Positions 34,971 to 43,497 of a DNA stretch of 64,000 nucleotides are shown piece by piece. A program made the position numbers and the translations under genes. This stretch comes from Streptomyces sp. TG1A-60. GTDB lineage: Bacteria > Actinomycetota > Actinomycetes > Streptomycetales > Streptomycetaceae. The DNA lies in NCBI RefSeq assembly GCF_037201975.1, contig NZ_CP147520.1:4712001-4776000 (forward strand), written 5' to 3'. A model generated the notes under the pieces. That model made no database searches and was not told the origin of the DNA. It was given only the letters and a program-made list of their open reading frames with translations. The stretch's first letter is position 1. Each line of letters opens with the position of its first letter.

Positions 34971-35069
34971 CGGAGCCTCTATCGTGATCATCACGACCTG
35001 CGGCGGACCATTCCGGCCGCCGGGGCGAGGTGCACGCGTTTACTGCGGCAGTGCCGGAGGGGGGCGAGC

Positions 35070-36191
35070 ATGGCGATCGAACCGGTGACCGAACTCGGGA
35101 GCGGGGGCGCGCTCAGGTTGCCGCGAGCCCGGGGCGTGCCCCTGTCCGCCCCGCCCGCGTCGTACACTGCGGCGGTCGAGCGCTACCTCATCGGCGCGGG
35201 CATCGCGAAGTCCTCCGCCCGGATCTACCGGATCTCGCTGACGACGTGGGGATGGATGCTCACCGGAGAACCCGCGCCGACCGGGCCCACCCGACGAGGC
35301 GCGAAACCGCCCTTCTTCCCCATCACCTCGATCGACGACCCGGCGCTGCCGGAAGTCTTGGCCGAGCTGGCCGCCGCGCGGGCGGACGAGATGGACGCCG
35401 ACACCGTCAACCGTGAACTGTCCATCGCCCGCAAAGTGATCGGCTGGTGGCAGTGCCAAGGCTGGATCGAAGGCGATCCCACGATCGGCATCGAGCGGCG
35501 GCCGGCACCGCCCGACCGCACCAAGGCTCTCGCGGAGAACCAGATCGCCGCCCTGTGGCGCCTCGACGTCGCACTGCGGGAGAAGACGCAGTGGAAGATG
35601 CTCTACGAGTCCGCCGCACGGGCCGACGAGGTGCTGTGCCTCAATGTGGAAGACCTGTACCCGCAGGACAAGCGCGGGAAGATCACCGCCAAGGGCGGAG
35701 CAACCGAGTGGATTCACTGGCAGTCCGGCACCGCCCAGCTCCTGCCCCGACTCATCGCCCGCCGCACCCGCGGCCCGCTGTTCCTCACCGACCGCAAAGC
35801 CCCGGCCGGAACGCCGACGCTGGACGTGTGCCCGGAGACCGGTCGGGGCCGGCTCTCCTACCGCCGAGCTGAAGAAATCTTCGAGGAGAACACCCGGCTG
35901 CTGGCCAACCCGCTCGCCTCACCCGAGGACATTGAGGACTTGGACGGCTGGACCCTGCACCGGCTCCGGCACAGCGCTCTGACACACGACGCCGAGGACG
36001 GCACCTCGACCCCGATGCTGCTGGCCCGCTCCCGCCACGCCTCCGTCCGCTCCCTGGAGAGATACGCCCGGCACGTCGCCGAACGCGACCCCGCTGCACG
36101 CCGCCGCACGTACGAGCCGGCGGCAGGCTGGTGGGGATATCGGTCGAGCTGCTCGCCCACACCGTGTATCAGGGCGCCGACGAGATCGTGA
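35070..36191 (+). CDS. Tyrosine site-specific recombinase
   Basis: The 373-residue protein has an N-terminal SAM-like arm (about 25-130) and a catalytic domain. The tyrosine-recombinase residues are present: Arg184 (SAARADEV), His297 and Arg300 (LHRLRH), His323 (RHASVRSLE) and Tyr332 (ERYARHV). The normal end is probably near AERDPAARRR. The frame then runs on for about 25 residues into a truncated LOG-family gene, so the C-terminus is fused by a rearrangement. Catalytic residues are intact, so activity is possible. ATG 35070 is preceded by GGAGG. Confidence 0.85.
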   Translation: MAIEPVTELGSGGALRLPRARGVPLSAPPASYTAAVERYLIGAGIAKSSARIYRISLTTWGWMLTGEPAPTGPTRRGAKPPFFPITSIDDPALPEVLAELAAARADEMDADTVNRELSIARKVIGWWQCQGWIEGDPTIGIERRPAPPDRTKALAENQIAALWRLDVALREKTQWKMLYESAARADEVLCLNVEDLYPQDKRGKITAKGGATEWIHWQSGTAQLLPRLIARRTRGPLFLTDRKAPAGTPTLDVCPETGRGRLSYRRAEEIFEENTRLLANPLASPEDIEDLDGWTLHRLRHSALTHDAEDGTSTPMLLARSRHASVRSLERYARHVAERDPAARRRTYEPAAGWWGYRSSCSPTPCIRAPTRS

Positions 36192-36502
36192 TAAGCCCGG
36201 ACCTGGCCACCCGCAAAGCCGAGCTGTTGGCGCGCACCGACGCGATCACGGTGCTGGTCGGCGGGCTGGGGACGCTCGACGAGGTCACCGAAATCCTGGA
36301 ACTGAAGAAGCACGGCTTGCACACCAAGCCGGTCATTGTGATGGACACCGCGGGCTTCTACGACGGGCTGCGTACCCAGCTGGCCCGAATGGAAGCCGAG
36401 GGCTTCCTTCCCCAGCCCCTGGACGAACTGGTCTTCTTCACCGAGGACGCGACCGCCGCACTCGCGTTCCTGGAGGCCGCGGGCGAGGCATCCGCCGCCT
36501 GA
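36114..36502 (+). pseudogene. C-terminal fragment of a LOG-family phosphoribohydrolase
   Basis: The frame contains GGRLVGISVELLAHTVYQGA, the LOG signature VGGLGTLDEVTEI and TKPVIVMDTAGFYDGL. It is a lysine-decarboxylase-like (LOG) protein that releases free cytokinin-like bases from nucleotide 5'-monophosphates. The N-terminal 40-60 residues are missing because the 5' end is replaced by the integrase gene. A GTG at 36131 could still start a shorter product. Confidence 0.75.
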
Positions 36503-36539
36503 CGCGGTCGGAAGAGGCCATCGGTACACATCTGCTCAC

Positions 36540-36780
36540 CCGCATGGACAGGCCGGGCAGGTAGACAACCTTGCAGTCGACGTGCCTGGCGACCTTCAGG
36601 GACAGGGCGCCGATCGAGGGGGGCTGGTCCACAATCACCAGCACGTTGCCGAACGTCGCCCGGTCAGCTTGTCGAACACGGCCCGCAACTTCGGCTCGCT
36701 GGCCCATCTCAAGGCAGCGTCGTTCGATCAGGGCAATGCCCCTCTCTCCAATGATCGTCTGACGCGTCACGGTCTTGCGA
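36540..36780 (-). pseudogene. IS110-family transposase fragment
   Basis: The minus strand reads IIGERGIALIERRCLEMGQ, then VLVIVDQPPSIGALSLKVAR and CKVVYLPGLSMR. This matches part of the N-terminal RuvC-like domain of IS110 transposases (VVDQP... YLPG). A frameshift lies near 36660. The rest is absent. Confidence 0.6.
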
Positions 36781-36788
36781 TCAGCCAA

Positions 36789-38274
36789 GGCGGGTCTTCG
36801 AACTTGAGCGTGGTCTGGTATCGGGTGGCCTGCCGCACCGTCACTGACGGTCAGAAGAAGGGGAGTTGGGCCCTGGATGCAGGAAGCCCGTGGTCGTAAG
36901 TGATCATGACTGTTCTCTACGCAGCTTGATCACCTGGACACGGGTTTGGACAACAATACGACGTTGCTGCTCGACCTGGACGGCCTAGCCGTGGCCAAGG
37001 TCGAGCGGCTCGCGGACGGCACCCGGCGGGTGCACCTGACCACCGCGGACGAGGCTGCACGGGCCTGCCCCTCCTGCGGGGTATTCGCCTTACGTGCCAA
37101 GGGCTTCGTACAGACCCGCCCACGGGATCTGCCCCACGGCGAGCGGGGACTGGAGCTGGTGTGGCGCAAGCGACGCTGGTACTGCACCGAGCCGGCCTGC
37201 CCCCGGAAGTCCTTTACCGAGCACGTGAGCCAGGTCCCGGCCGGGGCCCGGATTACCGAGAGGCTGCGGAACGCGGCCGGACGGCGGGTACGCGATGCCG
37301 GTTCCACGGTCGTCCAGGCCGCCCGGGACCTGGGCCTGTCCTGGCCCACGGTGATGCACGCCTTCCATTCCGCCGGACAGGAAGTGAGTGCCGCGGTACT
37401 CGAACCGGTCGAAGTCCTCGGTATCGATGAGACCCGCCGGGGCCGCATGCAGTGGCGGCAGAACCCGCAAACCAGCCGTTGGGAGCCCGCGGCCGACCGC
37501 TGGCACACCGGCTTCGTGGACGCCTTCGGCATCCAGGGCCTGCTCGGGCAGGTCGAGGGCCGCGCTCCCTCCGACGTGCTGGCCTGGCTCGCCACGACGC
37601 CGCTGCCCTGGCGCCGGCAGATCCGCTACGTCGCGATCGACATGTCCGTCGGCTACCGCGCTGCGATCCGCACCGGGCTGCCCCATGCCCAGGTCGTCGT
37701 CGATCACTTCCACGTGGTCCAGCTCGCCAACAAGATGCTGAACATCGTCCGGCGGCGGACCACTGCCACCCTGCGCGGCCGGCGGGGACGGGCATCCGAC
37801 CCGGAATGGAAAGCCCGGCGTCGACTCCTGCGAAACCGCGAGGACCTCACCGACGCCCAGTTCAGCACGATGTGGAACGCGCTGATCGGCGCCGGGACGA
37901 TCGGGATGACGCTGCTGACCGCCTGGATCGCCAAGGAACGACTGCGGGACCTGCTCGCCTGCGCCCGCACCGGCGCCGACCGCCACCGCATCGGCCACCT
38001 GCGGTTCAAGTTCCTGACCTGGTGCGCGGACTCCGAGATCCCCGAAGTCCGCCAACTGGCCGTCACAGTGGACCGCTGGTGGCCCGAGATCGCCGCATTC
38101 ATCGCCACCGGACACAGCAACGCCAAAAGCGAAGGCATCAACCGCGTGATCAAGCTCGTCGCCCGCGCCGCCCACGGCTTCCGCAACCCCACCAACCAAC
38201 GCCTACGCACACGCTGCGTCACCACCCGGCGAGCCCGTGGACACCTCTACCCCGCCTAACTTCGAAGACCCACC
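36789..38274 (+). mobile_element. ISL3-family insertion sequence, apparently complete
   Basis: The ends carry matching terminal inverted repeats: GGCGGGTCTTCGAACTT on the left and, in reverse, GGTGGGTCTTCGAAGTT on the right. They enclose one transposase gene. No clear direct target duplication is visible. Its right end lies inside the 3' end of the EcsC-like gene. Confidence 0.85.
36946..38259 (+). CDS. ISL3-family transposase
   Basis: The 437-residue protein starts at TTG 36946. The N-terminal zinc finger (CPSCG near 40 and CTEPAC near 85) binds the element ends. The central DDE domain is of the ISL3 type (GIDETRRGRMQWR, IDMSVGYRAAI, VVDHFHVVQLANK). The C-terminus (KSEGINRVIKLVARAAHGF) carries the catalytic Glu. 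It looks intact. A second, truncated copy of the left end lies at 24133. Confidence 0.94.
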   Translation: MDNNTTLLLDLDGLAVAKVERLADGTRRVHLTTADEAARACPSCGVFALRAKGFVQTRPRDLPHGERGLELVWRKRRWYCTEPACPRKSFTEHVSQVPAGARITERLRNAAGRRVRDAGSTVVQAARDLGLSWPTVMHAFHSAGQEVSAAVLEPVEVLGIDETRRGRMQWRQNPQTSRWEPAADRWHTGFVDAFGIQGLLGQVEGRAPSDVLAWLATTPLPWRRQIRYVAIDMSVGYRAAIRTGLPHAQVVVDHFHVVQLANKMLNIVRRRTTATLRGRRGRASDPEWKARRRLLRNREDLTDAQFSTMWNALIGAGTIGMTLLTAWIAKERLRDLLACARTGADRHRIGHLRFKFLTWCADSEIPEVRQLAVTVDRWWPEIAAFIATGHSNAKSEGINRVIKLVARAAHGFRNPTNQRLRTRCVTTRRARGHLYPA

Positions 38275-38906
38275 TTGCCCACCACCGTCGTCAGGACGTA
38301 GTTGGTCGAGCTACTGAAAGCGACACCTACGCCGGCTGGAATCGCCTTGGCCATAGCCTTCTGGGTGAAGGTGATGGACACCCGCTTGAACAACTGCTTG
38401 ATCGTGATCAAGGCGGGACCTTTCAGGTACTGGTAGACCAGCTTCTCGGCGATCTTCTGGACCGCTGCCTTGCCGCCCTTCGTCGCCATCTGTTCTGCCG
38501 AACCCGCCAACGCGAGCATGAAGGCGAGGTGCTTCTTGTCCTCACTGCTCAGCTCGGTCTCGTACACCTCGACCAGGCACATGCACATGTCGATCTGGAG
38601 CTTGAGTGCCGCGGCGATATCAGTGACACCGCCGCCCAAGACTGCGACCGCCGTCCCGACGCCCGGAATCACGCTCGGGGCTGCGGTGACCGCCCCAGCG
38701 GCTGCCGAGAGTTTGGAGTACCGGCCAATGATCTTGTTGGCGACCCGGCGCTTGTCCTCCAGGCTCTCGGGCTCCCGCTTGAACTTGGCCTCGAAAGTCG
38801 CCCGGTAACCGCCCACGAGCTTGGTGGCCGCCTCCGGTGTGATGGCGATCCCCTCGACGACCTTCTGGAGCCGAGACGCTTCGGGCTCGTCCGCTGCGTG
38901 GTCCAT
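38256..38906 (-). CDS. EcsC-like membrane protein, C-terminus altered by ISL3
   Basis: The protein has 216 residues from ATG 38906 (GGAGGG upstream). It has hydrophobic helices (PSVIPGVGTAVAVLGGGV and ALKLQIDMCMCLVEVY) and resembles EcsC-family proteins by the VPGVG... and ALA/DFxMDR-like spacing. The stop codon lies inside the inserted ISL3 right end, so the last few native residues are replaced by LRS. Function is unknown. Confidence 0.65.
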   Translation of the reverse strand: MDHAADEPEASRLQKVVEGIAITPEAATKLVGGYRATFEAKFKREPESLEDKRRVANKIIGRYSKLSAAAGAVTAAPSVIPGVGTAVAVLGGGVTDIAAALKLQIDMCMCLVEVYETELSSEDKKHLAFMLALAGSAEQMATKGGKAAVQKIAEKLVYQYLKGPALITIKQLFKRVSITFTQKAMAKAIPAGVGVAFSSSTNYVLTTVVGKVGLRS

Positions 38907-39016
38907 TGTTTCCCTCCAGATTCGTTGCACCTCACGAAGAGGACAACTTGCCCTGCGCACAGTCTCGATGTCCTTCAAGGGCGCCCAGGCCGGCACATCC
39001 AGCCGGGGCGTACGGA

Positions 39017-42000
39017 TCAGACGTCGTCGTCCAGGCCCTCCTCGCGGCGGATCATCCGCCAGGCGGCCTTGCGGGCGCTGCGGTCCAGGCTGGACTTGAA
39101 GCCCTTGTCGGGGCCGAAGTACTGGCGGCCCATGCCCGCGATGGTGTCGATGTGGTCGGCCATCTTGTCCGCGAAGACGTTGTCGAAGACGAGGCCGAAG
39201 TTGTCCTCGTCGTTGACGACGGCCGCCGCCCGCACCTTCGGGTCGGCCTTGGCCTCCTCGAACGGGCGGATGACGTCCTGCTCGGTGAACTCCGTGCCGA
39301 AGCGTTCGTTGAACTTGTCGATCAACTGCGAGAGCAGCGACTTCTCGGCTTCCTTCGCACCGCCCGAGCCGTCACCGAAGCCCTGCATCGTCGTCGGCCC
39401 CTCGGCGGTGAGGGAGACGTCGTACTCGCCGGTCTTCTCCACCCGCATGTGGCTGAGGTCGACCTCGCCTATGTCCACGCCGCCGTCCGCCCGGCGCGGC
39501 AGCCGGTTGAGGAGGTAGCGGCCGTAGAGGTGCAGCCGCTCCAGCTCGGCGTCCCGGTAGGGGACGATCTGCGCGAGGAAGCCGTACTTCCTGACGTAGT
39601 CGTTGAGGTCGGCGCGGAAACCCTCCGCCGTCTCCTGGTCGTCCTCGTCCTCGCTTTCGAGCAGGTGCGTGAAGCGGGCTACGGCGGGGGACAGCAGCCG
39701 GTACAGCTCGGCGTGCAGCTTCTCCCACTTGGACTGTGAGCCTGCCGCTTTTTCCTTGGCGGCGAAGTACGCGGCGGCGAACTCGTCCATCTCCTGTCCG
39801 GACAGGATCGGCGCCCGCATGACCCGGCTCTGCGCGGTGTAGAGCAGGTTGGGGTCGGAGGGGAGGGTGTTCGCCTCCTCGAAGTACGGGCGGAAGGACT
39901 CCTGTATGTCCTCGGCGTCGTTGACGAAGTCCAGGACCGCCAGGTCCGCCTGGGTCTTGCGCTCGGCGGTCCGGTTCAGCCGGGACAGGGTCTGGACGGC
40001 GGAGATGCCGGTCAGCGTCTTGTTGACGTACATCGTCGTCAGCAGCGGCTGGTCGAATCCGGTCTGGTACTTCTCCGCCACGACCAGGATCTTGTACTCC
40101 CGCTGGCCCGCACCGCCGGCTCGGGCGGTCTTGTCGTCGGCGCGCGTGTACGCGAACGCCTTCGGCAGCGCGCTCTCCGACAGCCCGCCGTTCTCCTTCG
40201 GCTCGGTGGTCTCCTCGCCGTCGACGGTGAGCGAGCCGGAGAACGCGACCAGGACACCCAGGTCGGGGTACTTGGTGTCGTAGTCCCGGTCCTTGATGTA
40301 GCTCTTGATCGCGCGCGCCATCTGCACGGCGGACTGCCGCGAGGCGGTCACCACCATCGACTTGGCCCGCCCGCCGAGGCGGCCCCGGCTGTGCGCCACG
40401 AAGTGCTCCACGATCACCTGGGCGTGCTGGGCGACCGTCGAGTCATGGGTCAGCGCGTACCGGGCGAGCAGGCCGTTCGCCTTCGACGGGTCGACCTCCC
40501 GCTCGTCGGGGTTCTGGTTCACCAGCTTCCAGTACGTGTTGTACGTGACGTAGTTGCGCAGCGGGTCGAGGATGAAGTTCTCCTCGATCGCCTGCCGCAT
40601 GGAGTACGTGTGGAAGGGCCGGTAGGTCGCCTTGCCCTCGATGTCCTGGAGCGTGCCGAAGAGTTCGAGGGTCTTGGCCTTCGGCGTGGCGGTGAACGCG
40701 AAGTAGGAGAGGTTCGCGGCGCGGGAACGCTGCTCGGCCCTCTTCTTCAGCTGCTCGTCGAGGGTGGCAGTCGCCGGGGCCTTGACGGTGGTCGCGCCCG
40801 CGTCGTCCGAGTCGGAGTCCAGGCCGAGGTCGCGCAGGGCGGCCCGTACGGCGGTGGCGGCGTCGCCGGACTGCGAGGAGTGCGCCTCGTCCACGATGAT
40901 CGCGAAGTGGCTGCCCTGGATCTCGGTGGGGTTGCGCTGGAGGTAGTCCAGCAGCGCCGGGAAGGAGTGCAGGGTGACGGTGACGATCTTCCCGGTGTCG
41001 CGGGAGAGGGCCTTGGCGAGCTGCTCGCCCTTCGCCCCGTGCTTCTCGTCGATCTTCACGACAAGGCCCGCGGTCTGCTCGAAATTGCCGACCGTTTCCC
41101 GGAGTTGCGCGTCCAGGTTGCGGCGGTCGGCGATCACGATGACCTTGTCGAAGACCGGCACGCCCGGCTTGAGGCCCTTGGTCACGGCCTCGGGGCCGAG
41201 TTCGCGCGGGTCGGTGGGGGTGTGCAGGTCGCTGAGGCGGTGCGCGAGCCAGCCGATGGTGTTCGACTTGCCCGAGCCGGCCGAGGCCATGACCAGGTAG
41301 TCGTGGCCCGCGCCGTGCGTTGCGGCGTGCGCGGTGAGCTTCTTGACCGCGTCCCATTGCTGGAACCGGGGGAAGACCATCGTCTTCGTCGTGCCCCCGC
41401 CGGGCGTCTTGCTCTTGTGCAGGTGCACGAACCGCTGGAGCAGGTCCAGCCAGTTGTCCGGCTGCCAGACCTGCTCCCAGAGGTAGGAGGTCGCGTACGT
41501 GCCGTAGGCGGTCGGGGCCGGGTTGCCTGCGCCGCCCGGCTGGCCGGGGCCGTTGGAGCCGGTGTTGAACGGGAGGAAGCGGGTCTTCTCGCCCTTGAGC
41601 TGGGTGGCGACGAAGACCAGGTCCGGGTCGACGGCGAAGTTCGCGACGACGCGGCGCATGAAGATCAGCTCGGTGGGGTCGCGGTCGGTGCGGTACTGCT
41701 CCTTGGCCTTTTCCACCCCCTGCTTGGTCAGCGGGTTCTTCAACTCGGCTGTGGCGACGGGGATTCCGTTGAGGAAGAGGGTGAGGTCGAGCTTGTTGCC
41801 CCAGTCGGCCTGCTTCGTCGCGTACACGAGTTCCCGGACGACGGTGAGACGGTTGGCCCGGTAGCCGTCGAGCACGGAGTCGTGGGCGACGAGGTTGGGC
41901 TTGAAGTACGCGACGCGGAGCAGGACACCCCGGTCCTTGACGCCGTTGCGGAGGACATCGAGGAGCCCGTCGGTGGCGATGGCCTGGTCCAGGCGGCCGG

Positions 42001-42217
42001 CGAACCCGCGCTGCGCCTCGTTCGGGTCGCCGCCGTAGACGGTGAGCAGCTCACTCCACTCGTCGGGCTGGGTCTCCCGGATGAAGGTGAACAACTCGTC
42101 GGGGTCCAGGCCGAGATCGGCCCGGTAGTCCTGCGGGCGCGCCTCGCGCCAGCCGAGCTCGACCATGGCGGCGACTACGGCGTCACCGAAGGCGGACTCC
42201 GTGTGGATCGGGCTCAT
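39017..42217 (-). CDS. hsdR: Type I restriction enzyme, endonuclease/translocase subunit
   Basis: The protein has 1066 residues, full length for HsdR. An N-terminal PD-(D/E)XK nuclease region has Asp144 in NKLDLTLFL and Glu158-x-Lys160 in TAELKN. A superfamily 2 motor follows, with Walker A GSGKS (about 314-318), motif II DEAH (VDEAHSSQ) and motif VI region QTLSRLNR. The C-terminal helical domain binds the methylase core. It cuts unmethylated foreign DNA after translocation, in a complex with the HsdM and HsdS proteins encoded just upstream. The ATG lies two bases after the hsdS stop. Confidence 0.96.
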   Translation of the reverse strand: MSPIHTESAFGDAVVAAMVELGWREARPQDYRADLGLDPDELFTFIRETQPDEWSELLTVYGGDPNEAQRGFAGRLDQAIATDGLLDVLRNGVKDRGVLLRVAYFKPNLVAHDSVLDGYRANRLTVVRELVYATKQADWGNKLDLTLFLNGIPVATAELKNPLTKQGVEKAKEQYRTDRDPTELIFMRRVVANFAVDPDLVFVATQLKGEKTRFLPFNTGSNGPGQPGGAGNPAPTAYGTYATSYLWEQVWQPDNWLDLLQRFVHLHKSKTPGGGTTKTMVFPRFQQWDAVKKLTAHAATHGAGHDYLVMASAGSGKSNTIGWLAHRLSDLHTPTDPRELGPEAVTKGLKPGVPVFDKVIVIADRRNLDAQLRETVGNFEQTAGLVVKIDEKHGAKGEQLAKALSRDTGKIVTVTLHSFPALLDYLQRNPTEIQGSHFAIIVDEAHSSQSGDAATAVRAALRDLGLDSDSDDAGATTVKAPATATLDEQLKKRAEQRSRAANLSYFAFTATPKAKTLELFGTLQDIEGKATYRPFHTYSMRQAIEENFILDPLRNYVTYNTYWKLVNQNPDEREVDPSKANGLLARYALTHDSTVAQHAQVIVEHFVAHSRGRLGGRAKSMVVTASRQSAVQMARAIKSYIKDRDYDTKYPDLGVLVAFSGSLTVDGEETTEPKENGGLSESALPKAFAYTRADDKTARAGGAGQREYKILVVAEKYQTGFDQPLLTTMYVNKTLTGISAVQTLSRLNRTAERKTQADLAVLDFVNDAEDIQESFRPYFEEANTLPSDPNLLYTAQSRVMRAPILSGQEMDEFAAAYFAAKEKAAGSQSKWEKLHAELYRLLSPAVARFTHLLESEDEDDQETAEGFRADLNDYVRKYGFLAQIVPYRDAELERLHLYGRYLLNRLPRRADGGVDIGEVDLSHMRVEKTGEYDVSLTAEGPTTMQGFGDGSGGAKEAEKSLLSQLIDKFNERFGTEFTEQDVIRPFEEAKADPKVRAAAVVNDEDNFGLVFDNVFADKMADHIDTIAGMGRQYFGPDKGFKSSLDRSARKAAWRMIRREEGLDDDV

Positions 42218-42219
42218 GG

Positions 42220-43497
42220 CTACGCGCTCACTCCGTCCGTTACGTTGCGCCCGCTGGCGGTGGTTACGTCCAGCTGACCGGTCACGGCTGCGGTGATGAG
42301 GGCTTGGCGGCGTTCAGCCAGAAGGCTGAGGGCTTGCTGTGTTGCGCGCCCCGACGCACGCAGACGTGATGCAGCTTGGTCAAGCCGGTCGATAACGACC
42401 CGTTGATGTGCGGCCGGTGGAACGGCGATCGAAAAGTTCTTCAGGAAGTCGTTGTTGATGATGGGGAGAGTCGTATAGGGGGCCAGTTCCCTGAGCTCAT
42501 CCGTGGCCGCCCATAGCTGCCACGCCAGAAAACGGCCCATCATGCCCGGTTTCGGAATTAGTGCCGTGATCTGCTGGTTGCCGGTGCCTTCGTGATCCAG
42601 GTAGGCAACCTTTCCAGCTGTTGCACCGATCCCGATAACCAAGACACTTCCGCTCGGGAATCGCGGAACGACTCTTTCAGTTATGGCGCTTTGCGGTAGG
42701 TACTTCACGGAAGGACTCAGTTCGAGGAGCCCTTCAATGTTGGATGGCCCATACCAAGGCACTGCCTCGGTTCGGGTACCTCCATCCATCTCCATCCAGA
42801 TCTCGGTATTGTCGCTAGACGGTGTCGTCCCTGTCTTGAGCGACGTGAGCGTTCGACGCAACTGCTGTGTGGACCAGCCGTCAGGAAGCGTACCGAACCT
42901 GAGTGCCGTACGACCCGTAACCGACTTGGTGAGCGATTCAAATCGCTCACGCATAAGTTCAGATTGGCGGTGTCGACGCGCAACGAGGTTATCGATGTGG
43001 GCGGCCTCGGCGTCGAGGAAGTCGGCGATGCGGCGCTGCTCCTCCAGGACGGGTAGCTCCACCGGGAGGTCCCGCAGGAAGGCGTCCGGCACGCGCTGCT
43101 GTCCTGCCACGCCGTACATCTCAGCCGCCCCAAGTTTGAGGAAACTGTGCGTGTTGACGACGTAAAAGAGGAAGCGGGGGTCGATTCGCGGCCCGGGACG
43201 CACCACATGGAGTTCGGTCGTGCCCGCACCCACCCCGCCGAGAAGTCCGCCGATGAGTACGGCACGACCAGCCTCAAACGTTGGCGTGATCTTCGGAACC
43301 AGCACATCGCCATCTTGGAACCGCGTGTAGCCAGTAGCGACGACTGCTTTAATTCGGCGCAGTTTGATGTCCAGGCGACTCCCGGGCCAGACCGCTTCCA
43401 TGGGCAGAAATGTCAGCTCGTCCTCATCTGCCAGTCGGTCGAATGCGGGGGTGGGCGGGTTAACCTGCGCCAGATGACGAAGTCGTACGGTCGTCAT
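42220..43497 (-). CDS. hsdS: Type I restriction enzyme, specificity subunit
   Basis: The 425-residue protein has two target recognition domains. Each is followed by a conserved helix: the first ends near LPVLEEQRRIADFLDAEAAH, the second near VPPAAHQRVVIDRLDQAASR. It determines the bipartite DNA sequence recognised. The start ATG overlaps the hsdM stop (ATGA) and the gene is followed closely by hsdR, so the three are one operon. Codon use in the recognition domains is more A+T-rich than in hsdM and hsdR, which fits the usual exchange of these domains. Confidence 0.95.
   Translation of the reverse strand: MTTVRLRHLAQVNPPTPAFDRLADEDELTFLPMEAVWPGSRLDIKLRRIKAVVATGYTRFQDGDVLVPKITPTFEAGRAVLIGGLLGGVGAGTTELHVVRPGPRIDPRFLFYVVNTHSFLKLGAAEMYGVAGQQRVPDAFLRDLPVELPVLEEQRRIADFLDAEAAHIDNLVARRHRQSELMRERFESLTKSVTGRTALRFGTLPDGWSTQQLRRTLTSLKTGTTPSSDNTEIWMEMDGGTRTEAVPWYGPSNIEGLLELSPSVKYLPQSAITERVVPRFPSGSVLVIGIGATAGKVAYLDHEGTGNQQITALIPKPGMMGRFLAWQLWAATDELRELAPYTTLPIINNDFLKNFSIAVPPAAHQRVVIDRLDQAASRLRASGRATQQALSLLAERRQALITAAVTGQLDVTTASGRNVTDGVSA

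Noticed and set aside
36789..38274. Target-site duplication around the complete ISL3 element
   Set aside because: The 8 bases outside each end do not match as direct repeats; the apparent similarity is part of the inverted repeat.
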